DNA from: Flavobacterium sp. xlx-214 | Lineage (GTDB): Bacteria > Bacteroidota > Bacteroidia > Flavobacteriales > Flavobacteriaceae | Assembly (NCBI RefSeq): GCF_013874595.1 | Contig: NZ_CP059431.1 | Location: 2,170,001 to 2,234,000, forward strand | DNA: 64,000 nt | Reading direction: 5' to 3' | Shown: positions 34,882 to 44,347 of the stretch, one piece after another | Layout of the letters: every line of letters starts with the position of its first letter | Position numbering within the stretch: position 1 is the first letter of the stretch | Position numbers and translations under genes: made by a program | Notes under the pieces: generated by a model | What the model saw: only the letters and a program-made list of their open reading frames with translations | Told to the model about the DNA's origin: nothing | Database searches by the model: none

Positions 34882-36087
34882 ATGGATCTCTATTCAGGTT
34901 TACCTTATTGGATTGTAAAAAATTCATTATACAATTATTTCAATCCTTTAGAAAAGAATCATAAAACCGATGTGGTTATCATAGGCTCTGGCATAACAGG
35001 TGCTTTGGTAACGCATCAGTTATGTAATGCCGGTATTTCATGTACTGTTGTAGATAAAAGATCTATTGCTACAGGTAGCACAGCTGCAAGTACTGCGCAG
35101 TTGCAATATGAGGTAGATGTACCTTTACACAAATTAATTAAAAAAGTAGGTCAAGAACATGCAGTGGCTGCTTATAAAGATTCATTACTAGCTATCGATG
35201 AAATTCAACAAGTAGTAAAAAGTATTAACATTAACGCAGGGTATCTTAAAGTTCCTACAGTGTACTACACAACTAATAAGCTTGGGCAAGAAATGCTAGA
35301 AAAGGAGTTTCAGGCACGTAGAAAGTTTGATTTACCTGTTGATCAATTACTAGCTGATGAGTTATTTCAATATCAACACATAAAAGGTAAGTATGCTTTA
35401 GTTAATCAAACATCAGCTCAAATTGATGCCTACAAATTAGCAGTCGACATTTTTAAGTATCATATGGAAAATAGCAATTTACAAATGTTTTCGCATACCT
35501 TGATAAATGTTACCATTCCTACAGCAGAAGGGTATGAGCTAAGAACTTCAAATGGTTGTAAAATTAAATGCAAATACGTAATCATTGCTGCAGGATTTGA
35601 GGCGGGTACTTTTTTACCAAAAAAGATAATGAAGCTAGAATCTACCTATGCAATGATTTCTGAGCCTGTACATAAAGATCAACTTTGGCCTAATCAAAGT
35701 TTGTTATGGAATACAGATAATCCTTATTTGTATATGAGAACAACTATGGACAACCGCATGATTGTTGGAGGTGAGGATGTTATGTTTGAAAACCCTATTA
35801 AACGAGATCTTTTAATGAGGGAGAAAACCGAGACTTTGCAAAGAAAATTTAAAAGACTCTATCCCAATATAGCTTTTAAACCAGAAATGACATGGTGCGG
35901 AACATTTAGCTCTACGAAAGATGGATTGCCTTATATTGGAGCATATAAAACATACGATAAAATGTTGTTTGCCTTAGGTTATGGGGGCAATGGTATTACA
36001 TTTAGTTGCATAGCTTCTGAAATGATTAAAAATATTGTACTAGGTAAAAAAGAAGAGCGCTTAAAACGTTATGGTTTTGATAGATGA
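34882..36087 (+). CDS. FAD-dependent oxidoreductase (DAO family)
   Basis: 401 residues. The N-terminal FAD site is DVVIIGSGITGALVTHQLCNAG, followed by the acidic-residue region VVDKRSIATGSTAASTAQLQYE. The C-terminal FAD contact region is GTFSSTKDGLPYIGAY ... ALGYGGNGITFSCIASEM. It belongs to the glycine/D-amino-acid oxidase (DadA-like) superfamily; the substrate is unknown. It is a single gene, with the small lipoprotein upstream. Confidence 0.88.
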   Translation: MDLYSGLPYWIVKNSLYNYFNPLEKNHKTDVVIIGSGITGALVTHQLCNAGISCTVVDKRSIATGSTAASTAQLQYEVDVPLHKLIKKVGQEHAVAAYKDSLLAIDEIQQVVKSININAGYLKVPTVYYTTNKLGQEMLEKEFQARRKFDLPVDQLLADELFQYQHIKGKYALVNQTSAQIDAYKLAVDIFKYHMENSNLQMFSHTLINVTIPTAEGYELRTSNGCKIKCKYVIIAAGFEAGTFLPKKIMKLESTYAMISEPVHKDQLWPNQSLLWNTDNPYLYMRTTMDNRMIVGGEDVMFENPIKRDLLMREKTETLQRKFKRLYPNIAFKPEMTWCGTFSSTKDGLPYIGAYKTYDKMLFALGYGGNGITFSCIASEMIKNIVLGKKEERLKRYGFDR

Positions 36088-36137
36088 TTTTATATTTGGT
36101 ATGACAAAAAAATATAAGTTTAATTCAATGATTTTTT

Positions 36138-36374
36138 ATGTTCGATTTTAGATTAAAAGTTTTTGACACGGTTGCTAAACGATTGAATTTCACGAAAGCA
36201 GCAAATGAATTAAATATAACACAACCAGCTGTTACAAAACATATTAAAGAAATTGAATTAAATTTTAACATTAAGTTGTTCGAGCGAAATGGAACTAAAA
36301 TAAAATTGACAAAGGCTGGTGAAATTCTATTAAAATATACAGAAGAAATTTTGGTAATGTCTCAAATGTGTTGA
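36138..36374 (+). pseudogene. LysR-type regulator cut after its DNA-binding domain
   Basis: 78 residues comprising only the LysR helix-turn-helix: FDTVAKRLNFTKAANELNITQPAVTKHIKEIELNFNIKLFERNGTKIKLTKAGE. Complete LysR proteins are about 300 residues; the effector domain is absent and no LysR-like sequence follows. A TATATTTG -7 box lies at 36091-36098. The truncation point is about 115 bp upstream of the IS1-family transposase, so a rearrangement probably removed the 3' part. Confidence 0.8.
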
Positions 36375-36432
36375 TTTTTAAATGTAAAATGTAAATAGTT
36401 GATATTTAGTTAAAAGCGAAAATTAATTATGT

Positions 36433-36463
36433 AATAAAGGTGTACTATTAGTACGCCTTTATT
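36433..36463. terminator. Strong hairpin before the transposase
   Basis: 15-bp arms AATAAAGGTGTACTA and TAGTACGCCTTTATT, with one U-G pair. It may be a terminator, or it may lie at the left edge of the IS. Confidence 0.65.
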
Positions 36464-36490
36464 AATTTAACAGCCTAAAAACTAATAAAA

Positions 36491-37207
36491 ATGGAGCAAA
36501 AGTTCACCTCGTGTATCAAAAGTGTTGATAGTGTTAAAAATTGTAGTTTATGCAATGGAAAAGTTGTAAAGTATGGCTTTTCAAAGGCAAAAAAGCAACG
36601 ATTTAAATGTAAAAATTGTAGCAAAACACAAGTTCAAAATTATCAGTATTCAGCTTATTTAAAAGAAACAAATGCAAAGATAATCGTTTTTGTTAAGGAA
36701 GGTTTAGGAATAAGAAGTATCTCTCGAATTTTAAAAATATCAACTAATACCTTGTTAAAACGTATTATTAAAATTTCTAATTGTATTGTGGAACCTGAAT
36801 TAGAAAATCAAAAAACCTATGAAGTGGATGAGTTGTGCACTTTTGTTAATCAAAAAAATAAACGAATTTGGGTTGTTTATGCTTTTGAGCGTGAATCGAA
36901 GAAAATAGTAAGTTTTAACGTAGGAAGCCGAAGCAATTTAACATTAAAACCAGTGATTAAAAGATTACTAAATGTAAATCCGTTAGCAATCTTTACTGAT
37001 AAATTAAAAAACTACAGGTCAATGATTACAAAAAAACTTCACAAAACCAATAGGTTTGGAACAAATCATATTGAAAGATTTAATTTAACACTCCGTACTC
37101 ATATAAAACGTCTTAACCGAAAAACAATTTGTTTTAGTAAAAGTGAAGTTTTTTTAGTTGCAATACTTAGAATTTATTTTTGGACGACACTTCCTTTTTT
37201 TTATTAG
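36491..37207 (+). CDS. IS1-family transposase
   Basis: 238 residues in one frame. The N-terminal InsA-like zinc ribbon (CSLCNGKVVKYGFSKAK ... FKCKNC) and helix-turn-helix (GIRSISRILKISTNTLLKRI) are followed by an InsB-like DDE core: Asp in YEVDELCTFV, Asp in IFTDKLKNY, Glu in NHIERFNLTLRTH. Unlike E. coli IS1, no frameshift is needed. Ends of the element are not certain: GGTG at about 36439 and the complement of GGAAGTG near 37190 would give an element of about 760 bp, but I found no target duplication. Confidence 0.88.
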   Translation: MEQKFTSCIKSVDSVKNCSLCNGKVVKYGFSKAKKQRFKCKNCSKTQVQNYQYSAYLKETNAKIIVFVKEGLGIRSISRILKISTNTLLKRIIKISNCIVEPELENQKTYEVDELCTFVNQKNKRIWVVYAFERESKKIVSFNVGSRSNLTLKPVIKRLLNVNPLAIFTDKLKNYRSMITKKLHKTNRFGTNHIERFNLTLRTHIKRLNRKTICFSKSEVFLVAILRIYFWTTLPFFY

Positions 37208-37405
37208 AATGTTTCTTGAGATCATTTGGATAATTTTTAAACAGCAAGTAAATTAATTGTTTTTCATTACTGACATAACGTTTCAATCTAAATATACTTT
37301 TATCATGATTCAGTATTTAATAATTTATCTAAATTTAAAAAGATTTTTCAGTCATTAGCTTGAATAATTTTTTGAATTGTAAACTAAGTTATTAAATTAA
37401 ACCTC

Positions 37406-37715
37406 TTACTTTCGTTTATCCATCACAGTATTATTAAAAGCAATTAAATTGCATAACTCTCTTAATCTTGAGCGTACCCATTTACCATAAAAATTTTCAA
37501 TTTCACTTGCAGATAGGTTGGTGGAAATATATGTTTATATTTTTTTAGAAATGAACAAATCATAACAGTCTAAAAGAATTTTGTCATAAGGTTACATTTG
37601 TTTCCGTAATATTTCAGGTTGTTTTTCTGTTCGCTGATTTTCAAAGCAGATGTTTTTTTGGCTGATTCGTATAGTTTACCTTTGCTGTACTGATGGATAA
37701 AATGATGGTTGCATT
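37406..37715 (-). pseudogene. DnaC/IstB-like ATPase C-terminal remnant
   Basis: The minus strand reads ISTNLSASEIENFYGKWVRSRLRELCNLIAF...MDKRK, then stop. This is the C-terminal sensor region of DnaC/IstB-like ATP-binding proteins carried by Bacteroidota mobile elements and phages. Upstream, pieces such as PYDKILLDCYDLFISKK and SEQKNNLKYYG lie in different frames or behind stops. The gene is decayed; its N-terminal half is missing. Confidence 0.65.
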
Positions 37716-38126
37716 ACAAATTATGGAATTTAGAAAATGTTAGACTTTTATTAAATAATTATAAATTTTAACAATATTCAAAAGGAGTTTTATAATCATC
37801 AGAAAGCCCCTAGAACACTAAAGACTTTCTGGTAAAAATAAATAATAATTATTAAGCTACAACACTTTCAAGTAACTTTAAAAGTATTATCAATGTTTGG
37901 TTGAACTCTCGTTAAATACCGTTAGCGGGTAAAGTAAATTGTATTTTCATATACAAATTTAGTTTTGCGTTTTCTTTAGTTAGAAGTATCATGAAAACAC
38001 AATCGTAATTAAAGGTTACTTCAAAAACTTATCGTTAACTTGCAAGGAACTTCTGATGAAATTTAAACTCTAATTATTTGTCGAGATCATTTCCACAAAG
38101 AAATTTTCCTCAAATCAGATAATAAA

Positions 38127-38154
38127 GAGTTCGAATTTTGTACCAGTGGCTCCA
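38127..38154 (+). other. tRNA/tmRNA 3'-end-like sequence, possible att scar
   Basis: GAGTTCGAATTTTGTACCAG followed by TGGCTCCA looks like a T-loop and acceptor 3' end finishing in CCA. No matching 5' acceptor strand or anticodon arm lies upstream, so it is not a full tRNA. Such fragments are often left by elements integrating at tRNA or tmRNA genes. Confidence 0.35.
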
Positions 38155-38178
38155 CTTTTTAAGCTAAAACATTAAATT

Positions 38179-38210
38179 AACGTACTGATTTAAAGATTAG
38201 TACGTTTTTT
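38179..38210 (+). terminator. Hairpin terminator
   Basis: Stem AACGTACT / AGTACGTT with a 12-nt loop and a T-run. Confidence 0.8.
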
Positions 38211-38441
38211 TATTGAGTAAACTTTCACAAGGTTTTCACAATAAAGTATTTTGTAGTGTAATTTCATGGTTTTTTACTTCAACAAAAAGCGGTCAATAAC
38301 TTTTTAAATAAATAAGCTCTTTTAAGTTCAAATGATTATTTTAAAATAAAAAGTTTCATTTACTTTAATGATTACTTTTTTAAAATAGCTTTTAAATTAT
38401 TTTTCTGCTATCTGAAAAACTATTTTACGTATTTTCGCAAC

Positions 38442-39455
38442 ATGATGAATACAAACGAAGTTGCGTTTTTAACTAATTTATTACAAACGCCAAAACAAAT
38501 TTCAATAATACCACACCGCAATCCAGATGGAGATGCCCTTGGCTCATCTTTAGCCTTATATCATGTTTTAAAGAAATTAAACCATACCGTTAAGGTGATT
38601 TCTCCCAATGATTTCCCTGACTTTATAGCTTGGTTACCTAGTGCTAACGAAGTTGAAATATTTGAACGTACACCTCTTCCTTGTGAAACTTTTTTAAAAG
38701 AAAGTGACGTGATTTTTACATTAGATTTCAATGCTTTGCATAGAACAGGAGATGTAATGGGAAGCTTTTTAAGCACATTATCTAATGATTTTGTGCTAAT
38801 TGATCATCATCAAATGCCTGATCAATATGCTAAAATTACGGTCTCTGATACCAGTTTTGGATCTACTTGTGAACTTTTATATCGTTTTTTACAACAATTG
38901 CAACTAGATCAGTTTATTGATAAAGACAGTGCAACATGTATATACACAGGAATTGTAACCGATTCTGGCTCTTTCAAATTTTTAAAAACAACAGGTGATA
39001 CGCACCGAGTTGTAGCTAATTTAATTGATTTAGGCGTTGATAATCCGTATGTACACAGCAAATTATTCAATACTAATTCTTACAATCGTTTGCAATTGTT
39101 AGGTAGAGCATTACAAAAGCTAAAAGTTTTACCACAACATCAAACTGCCTATACATCATTATCTCAACGCGATTTGTATGACTTTAATTATCAAAAAGGA
39201 GATACGGAGGGCATTGTAAATTACGGACTTTCTATTAAAGGAATAAATTTTGCTGCTATTTTTATTGAAAACAGAGACGAAGGAATTGTTAAGATATCTT
39301 TTCGTTCTGAAGGAAATTTTGATGTAAACGAATTTGCACGTACCTATTTTAACGGTGGTGGTCATATTAATGCGGCAGGTGGTAAATCATTTACGTCTTT
39401 AAATGACACCATTGCTTATTTTGAAAAAGTGTTAAACGATATAAACAAACAATAA
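38442..39455 (+). CDS. nrnA: DHH-family phosphoesterase (oligoribonuclease/pAp phosphatase)
   Basis: 337 residues. DHH motifs: IIPHRNPDGDALGSSLAL, TLDFNALHRTGD, LIDHHQMPD, and the DHHA1-domain GGGHINAAGGKSF near the C-terminus. NrnA-type enzymes degrade nano-RNA and pAp in the cytoplasm. gldI follows after 2 bp. This nrnA-gldI linkage is characteristic of Flavobacteriia and helps place the organism. Confidence 0.92.
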   Translation: MMNTNEVAFLTNLLQTPKQISIIPHRNPDGDALGSSLALYHVLKKLNHTVKVISPNDFPDFIAWLPSANEVEIFERTPLPCETFLKESDVIFTLDFNALHRTGDVMGSFLSTLSNDFVLIDHHQMPDQYAKITVSDTSFGSTCELLYRFLQQLQLDQFIDKDSATCIYTGIVTDSGSFKFLKTTGDTHRVVANLIDLGVDNPYVHSKLFNTNSYNRLQLLGRALQKLKVLPQHQTAYTSLSQRDLYDFNYQKGDTEGIVNYGLSIKGINFAAIFIENRDEGIVKISFRSEGNFDVNEFARTYFNGGGHINAAGGKSFTSLNDTIAYFEKVLNDINKQ

Positions 39456-39457
39456 CA

Positions 39458-39994
39458 ATGAAAAAAACAGTTGCTTGTTTAAGTTTATTTGCTGTTTTAA
39501 TAGCATGTAAACAACCCGAAGCTAGAAAACCAGTTTCTTATAGTTCAGGTACTTTTATTAAAGAATCGGTTCAAAGAAATAAGAGTATTGTAAAAGATGA
39601 AGAAAAAATCATTCAAGATTTCATTAAAAAAGATACAGCTTCTAAATATTATCAAAGTGATTTAGGTTTTTGGTACAAATACCATGTTGCCAACACTATT
39701 GATTCGCTTATGCCTAAAAAAGGAGATATCATAAAAATTGACTTTGAAATTTACGATATTCAACAAAATTTAATTTATACCAAAGAAGAAACCACACCTA
39801 AAATTTATGCGGTAGATAAGCAAGAAATCATGGTAGGTTTACGTCATGCTGTAAAATTAATGCACAAAGGCGAGACCATTTCTTTTATCTTTCCATCACA
39901 CATGGCTTACGGATATCTTGGCGATAAAGAAAAAATTGGGGTAAATGTACCTCTTATATGTAAAGTAACTTTAAATGATATTAAACCCGAATAA
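39458..39994 (+). CDS. gldI: Gliding motility-associated peptidyl-prolyl isomerase GldI
   Basis: 178 residues. Lipobox LIAC (Cys17) followed by KQPEARKP predicts a lipoprotein. The C-terminal ~90 residues are an FKBP domain ([15 protein letters not shown] ... [30 protein letters not shown]). GldI is required for gliding in Flavobacterium johnsoniae, presumably folding envelope proteins of the type IX secretion/gliding apparatus. It lies in the nrnA-gldI-PPIase-PPIase operon. Confidence 0.9.
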   Translation: MKKTVACLSLFAVLIACKQPEARKPVSYSSGTFIKESVQRNKSIVKDEEKIIQDFIKKDTASKYYQSDLGFWYKYHVANTIDSLMPKKGDIIKIDFEIYDIQQNLIYTKEETTPKIYAVDKQEIMVGLRHAVKLMHKGETISFIFPSHMAYGYLGDKEKIGVNVPLICKVTLNDIKPE

Positions 39995-39995
39995 A

Positions 39996-41057
39996 ATGAA
40001 AAAACTACTTTTTCTTTTTGCGTTAATTACAACGCAAATGTTTGCGCAAACCAAACTTCCAGATGGTTTATATGCTAATTTTGTAACCAAAAAAGGCACC
40101 ATTACCACACAACTTTTTTATGATAAAACACCTTTAACAGTAGCTAATTTTGTTGCTTTAGCAGAAGGTAATCATCCACAAGTAAAAACAGAATACAAAG
40201 GAAAACCTTTCTATAATGGTTTAAAATTTCACAGAGTAATAGCCGATTTTATGATTCAAGGTGGTGATCCTAAAGGAGATGGATCAGGAGAACCGGGGTA
40301 TTTATTTCAAGACGAAATTGTTGCTGATTTAAAACACGATACGCCAGGTATCTTATCAATGGCAAATCGTGGACCAGCAACAAACGGATCTCAATTTTTC
40401 ATCACACACGTTCCTACACCTCATTTAGATGGGCGTCATACCGTTTTTGGAAAAGTAATTATAGGACAAGACATTGTTAATGCAATTCAACAAGACGATG
40501 TTATTGAAAAAGTAGAAATTATTCGCATAGGAAAGGATGCTAAGAAATTTAATGGGGCAAAAGTATTTTCTGAAACAACTGAAAAATTAAAAAAAGTTGA
40601 AGAAGAAAAAAAGAAAAAAGCCGAAGCTTTAGCTGTAGAAACAAAAAAAGTATTAGATGGTTATGCTGCTAAAGCAACTGCATTGCCTTCTGGTGTTAAA
40701 GTGTATGTTTTAGAAAAAGGTGCAGATGTAAAGATTACAAACGGAGAAGAAATACTATTTGATTATGCAGGTTATTTAGCAAATGGTAAATTATTTGATA
40801 CCGGTATTGAAAGCTTAGCTACAACTCATGGCATTTTAAATGAACAACGCAAAGCTGCCAATGCTTATCAACCACTTAACTATAAGTTTGGTGAAAAAGG
40901 CGGCTTTATTCAAGGAATGACGGAGGGTTTATTGCAACTTAACAAAGGAAATAAAGCCTATATTTTTATTCCATCAGAATTAGGGTACGGAAGCATGGAA
41001 AGAGGTCCAATACCAGCAAATTCAAATTTAGTTTTTTACGTAGAACTTAAACCTTAA
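39996..41057 (+). CDS. Periplasmic cyclophilin-FKBP fusion isomerase
   Basis: 353 residues from ATG 39996, one base after the gldI stop. Upstream codons from 39975 overlap gldI and would spoil the signal [18 protein letters not shown]. An N-terminal cyclophilin domain (about 25-180; [33 protein letters not shown]) is joined by a Lys/Glu-rich coiled linker (about 185-225) to an FKBP domain (about 230-353). Both catalyse Xaa-Pro isomerisation. It is exported, without a lipobox. Confidence 0.92.
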   Translation: MKKLLFLFALITTQMFAQTKLPDGLYANFVTKKGTITTQLFYDKTPLTVANFVALAEGNHPQVKTEYKGKPFYNGLKFHRVIADFMIQGGDPKGDGSGEPGYLFQDEIVADLKHDTPGILSMANRGPATNGSQFFITHVPTPHLDGRHTVFGKVIIGQDIVNAIQQDDVIEKVEIIRIGKDAKKFNGAKVFSETTEKLKKVEEEKKKKAEALAVETKKVLDGYAAKATALPSGVKVYVLEKGADVKITNGEEILFDYAGYLANGKLFDTGIESLATTHGILNEQRKAANAYQPLNYKFGEKGGFIQGMTEGLLQLNKGNKAYIFIPSELGYGSMERGPIPANSNLVFYVELKP

Positions 41058-41070
41058 ATACATAATTATA

Positions 41071-42144
41071 ATGAAGAAAATTTTAGCAATGGCTGTATTA
41101 GCTGCTACCATTTTTGTATCGTGTAAAAAAGAAGAATCTAATTTACCAGAAGGAATGTATGCAGAAATTACAACCAATAAAGGAAAAATTGTTGCGCAAT
41201 TAGAATTTGAAAAAGCACCTTTAACAGTTGCTAATTTTGTTAGTTTAGCAGAAGGAAACAACCCGTATGCTGAAGCAAAATTCAAAGACAAGCCTTTTTA
41301 CGATGGCCTATTGTTTCACCGTGTTATAGCTGATTTTATGATTCAAGGTGGCGATCCTACAGGTACAGGTGAAGGTGGTCCAGGATATTCTTTTGCTGAT
41401 GAATTTCAACCAGATTTAAAGCACGATAAACCAGGTGTTTTGTCAATGGCCAACGCGGGACCTGCAACAAATGGATCACAATTTTTCATTACACATGTTC
41501 CAACACCTCATTTAGATGGTATGCATAGTGTTTTTGGACACGTTATTGAAGGACAAGATGTGGTTAACAAAATAGCTCAAGGCGATAAAATAGAAAACAT
41601 CAAAATTATTCGCTCAGGAGAAAAAGCAAAAGCTTTTGATGCACCTAAAGTTTTTAAAGAAAAACAAGAAGAAAATCAAAAGAAACAAGAAGAAGCTTCT
41701 AAAGCTATGGAAGGTACTTTAACTGAAACCACTGCTAAATTTGCAGATGCTAAAGCTAAAGCTACAAAATTATCTTCAGGTTTAATGTATTATATTTTTG
41801 AAAAAGGTACTGGCGAAAAACCTAAAGAAGGTACTAATATTAATGTTGGATATGCAGGTTATTTTGAAGACGGGCGTTTGTTTGATACAAGCTTAGAAGA
41901 GGTTGCTACAAAATACAATGTATTAAATGAACAACGTAAAGCAATGAACGGATATACTCCAATTCCGTTTGTAGCTGGTACAAAAACAGGTTTAATTCCA
42001 GGTTTTATAGAAGGAATTGAGCAATTAAAAATCGGCGATAAAGCATATATCTTTATTCCATCACACTTAGGGTATGGTGAAACAGGTTCTGGACCAATTC
42101 CACCAAATACCAATTTAGTTTTTGAATTGTATATTACAAAATAA
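41071..42144 (+). CDS. Lipoprotein cyclophilin-FKBP fusion isomerase
   Basis: 357 residues, a tandem paralogue of the gene upstream with the same layout: cyclophilin domain ([33 protein letters not shown]), charged coiled linker ([19 protein letters not shown]) and FKBP domain ([15 protein letters not shown] ... [11 protein letters not shown]). It differs in having a lipobox (FVSC, Cys18), so it is membrane-anchored. Last gene of the gldI operon before a strong terminator. Confidence 0.92.
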   Translation: MKKILAMAVLAATIFVSCKKEESNLPEGMYAEITTNKGKIVAQLEFEKAPLTVANFVSLAEGNNPYAEAKFKDKPFYDGLLFHRVIADFMIQGGDPTGTGEGGPGYSFADEFQPDLKHDKPGVLSMANAGPATNGSQFFITHVPTPHLDGMHSVFGHVIEGQDVVNKIAQGDKIENIKIIRSGEKAKAFDAPKVFKEKQEENQKKQEEASKAMEGTLTETTAKFADAKAKATKLSSGLMYYIFEKGTGEKPKEGTNINVGYAGYFEDGRLFDTSLEEVATKYNVLNEQRKAMNGYTPIPFVAGTKTGLIPGFIEGIEQLKIGDKAYIFIPSHLGYGETGSGPIPPNTNLVFELYITK

Positions 42145-42179
42145 AAAAACGTCGGAAGATTTCTTCCGACGTTTTTTTT
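42143..42179. terminator. Bidirectional hairpin terminator
   Basis: Arms AAAAAAACGTCGGAAG / CTTCCGACGTTTTTTT with a tiny loop, between the convergent isomerase and M1 peptidase genes. Confidence 0.95.
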
Positions 42180-44262
42180 AAATACTCTCCATTAACTTTT
42201 TTAAAGCATCGTGTTCGTCTTGCGGTAAATAAGGAATAAGCTTAGTGAAATACTCTCTAAACTCTTTCTTTTCGCATAAACGAATAATAGCATCTTTACC
42301 AAATTTTTGGAATCGACTGTTATGATGCACCAACGCGTTTACCAAGTGTGGCAATGTATTACTGTCGTATTTATTTAAAAACCACATGGCATTTATTGCA
42401 TTGGTACGTAAATTACTATTGTATTTATTGTAAGCAAAATTCTCTAATTCAGAATACCAATGCGCTTTTTTATCATTGTGATAGTTTTCGGTTGATAAAG
42501 CAAACATCAACCAGGTAATTCTAAGATTATAATCGTTAAAACCTTTCCAAGTATTTGTTTTATCAAGTAATGCTGCACGTCCTGCTTCGTCTTGTAACCA
42601 TAGATTTTTTAGTACAATTTCTCTTGTAATATATGATGAATCGTTTAGAAAACCAGCGTAACTTGCTTTAAAATCAGAAGGGATTTCACTAATTATCTGT
42701 ACTAAAGCCTGACGCACTTTAACATTGCTTGACTGTGCTACAACCTGATACAACTCTTTTGCTTGATCATAAGGAACATCATGTAACTGCAAAACAATCT
42801 CACGTTTGGTTTCAGTTGGCGTTTTATCATCTTTTAAAAGTTTAAGAAAAGTATCTTTTTTTAAATCAAACGATTTACCTTGAAACGCCAAAACTTCAAA
42901 ATACGATTTAACGATAGGCGAATTTTCTATTAAAAACAATGCATCTTTGGTATTAAATGATTTATTTTCTAACCAATTTTGTTTGTAATTAGAAACATTG
43001 AAATTAGGTACAACAGCTACAACCTCATTCAAAAAATCTTGAGTTGAAGCGTTTTTAAAAGCATATTTGTTTAAATAGTTTTTTACAATTGTATTAAAAT
43101 TTGTTTCGCCAATTTGAGACGATAAATAAAACAACATCCAAGCTCCTTTTTGATAATAAGTAGTTGTAGTTGCCTTTTCGCTAAAAACAGCTGTGTTTTT
43201 ATTCTCTTTGGCATCTTTTGTAATTAATTCTGCCATTTCATATAACTGCCAATAAAAAGCATCTACTCCATACACCTCTCTTTCAGCCAACAAGGCATAA
43301 TAAGTTGCAAACCCTTCTTGTAACCAATGATCTTTAGCGGTTTTAGCTGTAACTAAATCTCCAAACCATTGATGCGCCATTTCATGAGCATTTACATTTA
43401 CAAAATCACGGTCGTTCACACCAATAGCATCTACCACATAATCGCTACTATAAATAGTTGATGTAGTGTTTTCCATTCCGCCATACATAAAATCTTCTAC
43501 AGGAATATTACGATAAATTTTCCATGGATAAGCAAAACCTGTTTGTTGCTCTAAAAAATCGAACATCTTTTTGGTATGCTGATAAGTAGTAGTGTATTTT
43601 GAAGCATCAATTGGACGAATATAATTCTCGATTGAAATACCTGATGCCGATTTTTCTATTTTCTTTTCAAACTTACCTATTGCCATCATAACCAAATAAG
43701 AACTCATAGGTTGTGTCATTTTATAAGACCATGTTGTTTGCTTACCAACAACCGATTTATTGTCTAAAACACCATTACTAATTACATCATAACCAGTATC
43801 AAAAGTAACTTTAGTATTAAAAATTACTTTCTCATTGTAATCATCAAAACTAGGCAACCAATGGCTGGTATATTTTCCTTGCCCTTGCGTCCAAATTTGC
43901 AAATCGGTTCCAGAACCTACATAATACAATGCTTGTTTAGGATTGGTTTTATACTGAATAGTTACCGAGTTTTCTCCCGTTTTATAACCTTGTGTAAAAG
44001 CAATTTTCTTTTTATCGTAATGATATTTAGGAGTTTGTCCGTTTAACTTTACTCCTTGAATCATCATGTCTCTAGCATCAATTTTAATACTATCGGTAGT
44101 TTCATTTACATTAAATTGATAGGTAACTTCGCCAATAATCATATGCTCCGCAATATCAAATTTTATGGAAGCATTTGCTGTGGTAAAATCAACTTTTGGA
44201 TTTGTTTGAGCCCAAGAATATGTTGCAATAAATAAACTTACAGATAGTATAAATTGTTTCAT
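42178..44262 (-). CDS. M1-family metallopeptidase (aminopeptidase N-like)
   Basis: 694 residues with a signal peptide (about 1-18, SWAQ). The exopeptidase motif GGMEN lies at 261-265. The zinc site HEMAH at 293-297 is followed by Glu316 (HExxH-x18-E in WLQEGFATYYALLAE). It is a periplasmic or secreted zinc aminopeptidase. The C-terminal part is helical, HEAT-like. Single gene; the DEAD helicase is divergent. Confidence 0.93.
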   Translation of the reverse strand: MKQFILSVSLFIATYSWAQTNPKVDFTTANASIKFDIAEHMIIGEVTYQFNVNETTDSIKIDARDMMIQGVKLNGQTPKYHYDKKKIAFTQGYKTGENSVTIQYKTNPKQALYYVGSGTDLQIWTQGQGKYTSHWLPSFDDYNEKVIFNTKVTFDTGYDVISNGVLDNKSVVGKQTTWSYKMTQPMSSYLVMMAIGKFEKKIEKSASGISIENYIRPIDASKYTTTYQHTKKMFDFLEQQTGFAYPWKIYRNIPVEDFMYGGMENTTSTIYSSDYVVDAIGVNDRDFVNVNAHEMAHQWFGDLVTAKTAKDHWLQEGFATYYALLAEREVYGVDAFYWQLYEMAELITKDAKENKNTAVFSEKATTTTYYQKGAWMLFYLSSQIGETNFNTIVKNYLNKYAFKNASTQDFLNEVVAVVPNFNVSNYKQNWLENKSFNTKDALFLIENSPIVKSYFEVLAFQGKSFDLKKDTFLKLLKDDKTPTETKREIVLQLHDVPYDQAKELYQVVAQSSNVKVRQALVQIISEIPSDFKASYAGFLNDSSYITREIVLKNLWLQDEAGRAALLDKTNTWKGFNDYNLRITWLMFALSTENYHNDKKAHWYSELENFAYNKYNSNLRTNAINAMWFLNKYDSNTLPHLVNALVHHNSRFQKFGKDAIIRLCEKKEFREYFTKLIPYLPQDEHDALKKLMESI

Positions 44263-44323
44263 AAAAGAAAAATAAATTTGTTGTAAGATATTAGAAAATG
44301 CCGAAATAAAGAAATTAAAGATG

Positions 44324-44331
44324 TAATTTTG
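44324..44331 (+). promoter_or_regulatory. -7 box of the DEAD helicase
   Basis: TAATTTTG (TAnnTTTG), 16 bp before the ATG. I see no clear -33 TTG. Confidence 0.55.
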
Positions 44332-44347
44332 TTTAAATTTTTTCTAC

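Larger units (their letters stand above)
37205..38441. other. 1.2-kb gene-poor scar region
   Basis: No intact gene. It contains a minus-strand ATPase remnant (37406-37715), a tRNA-3'-end-like sequence (38127-38154) and a terminator hairpin (38179-38210). The remainder, including 37720-38120 and 38215-38441, is AT-rich with nothing I can identify. Confidence 0.7.

Noticed and set aside
36439..37197. Exact IS1 element boundaries
   Set aside because: GG-starting ends at suitable spacing can be proposed, but the terminal repeats are weak, one end overlaps a hairpin and no target duplication is visible.
38080..38154. Complete tRNA gene
   Set aside because: Only the T-loop/acceptor 3' end is tRNA-like; no complementary 5' acceptor strand, D-arm or anticodon arm could be folded.
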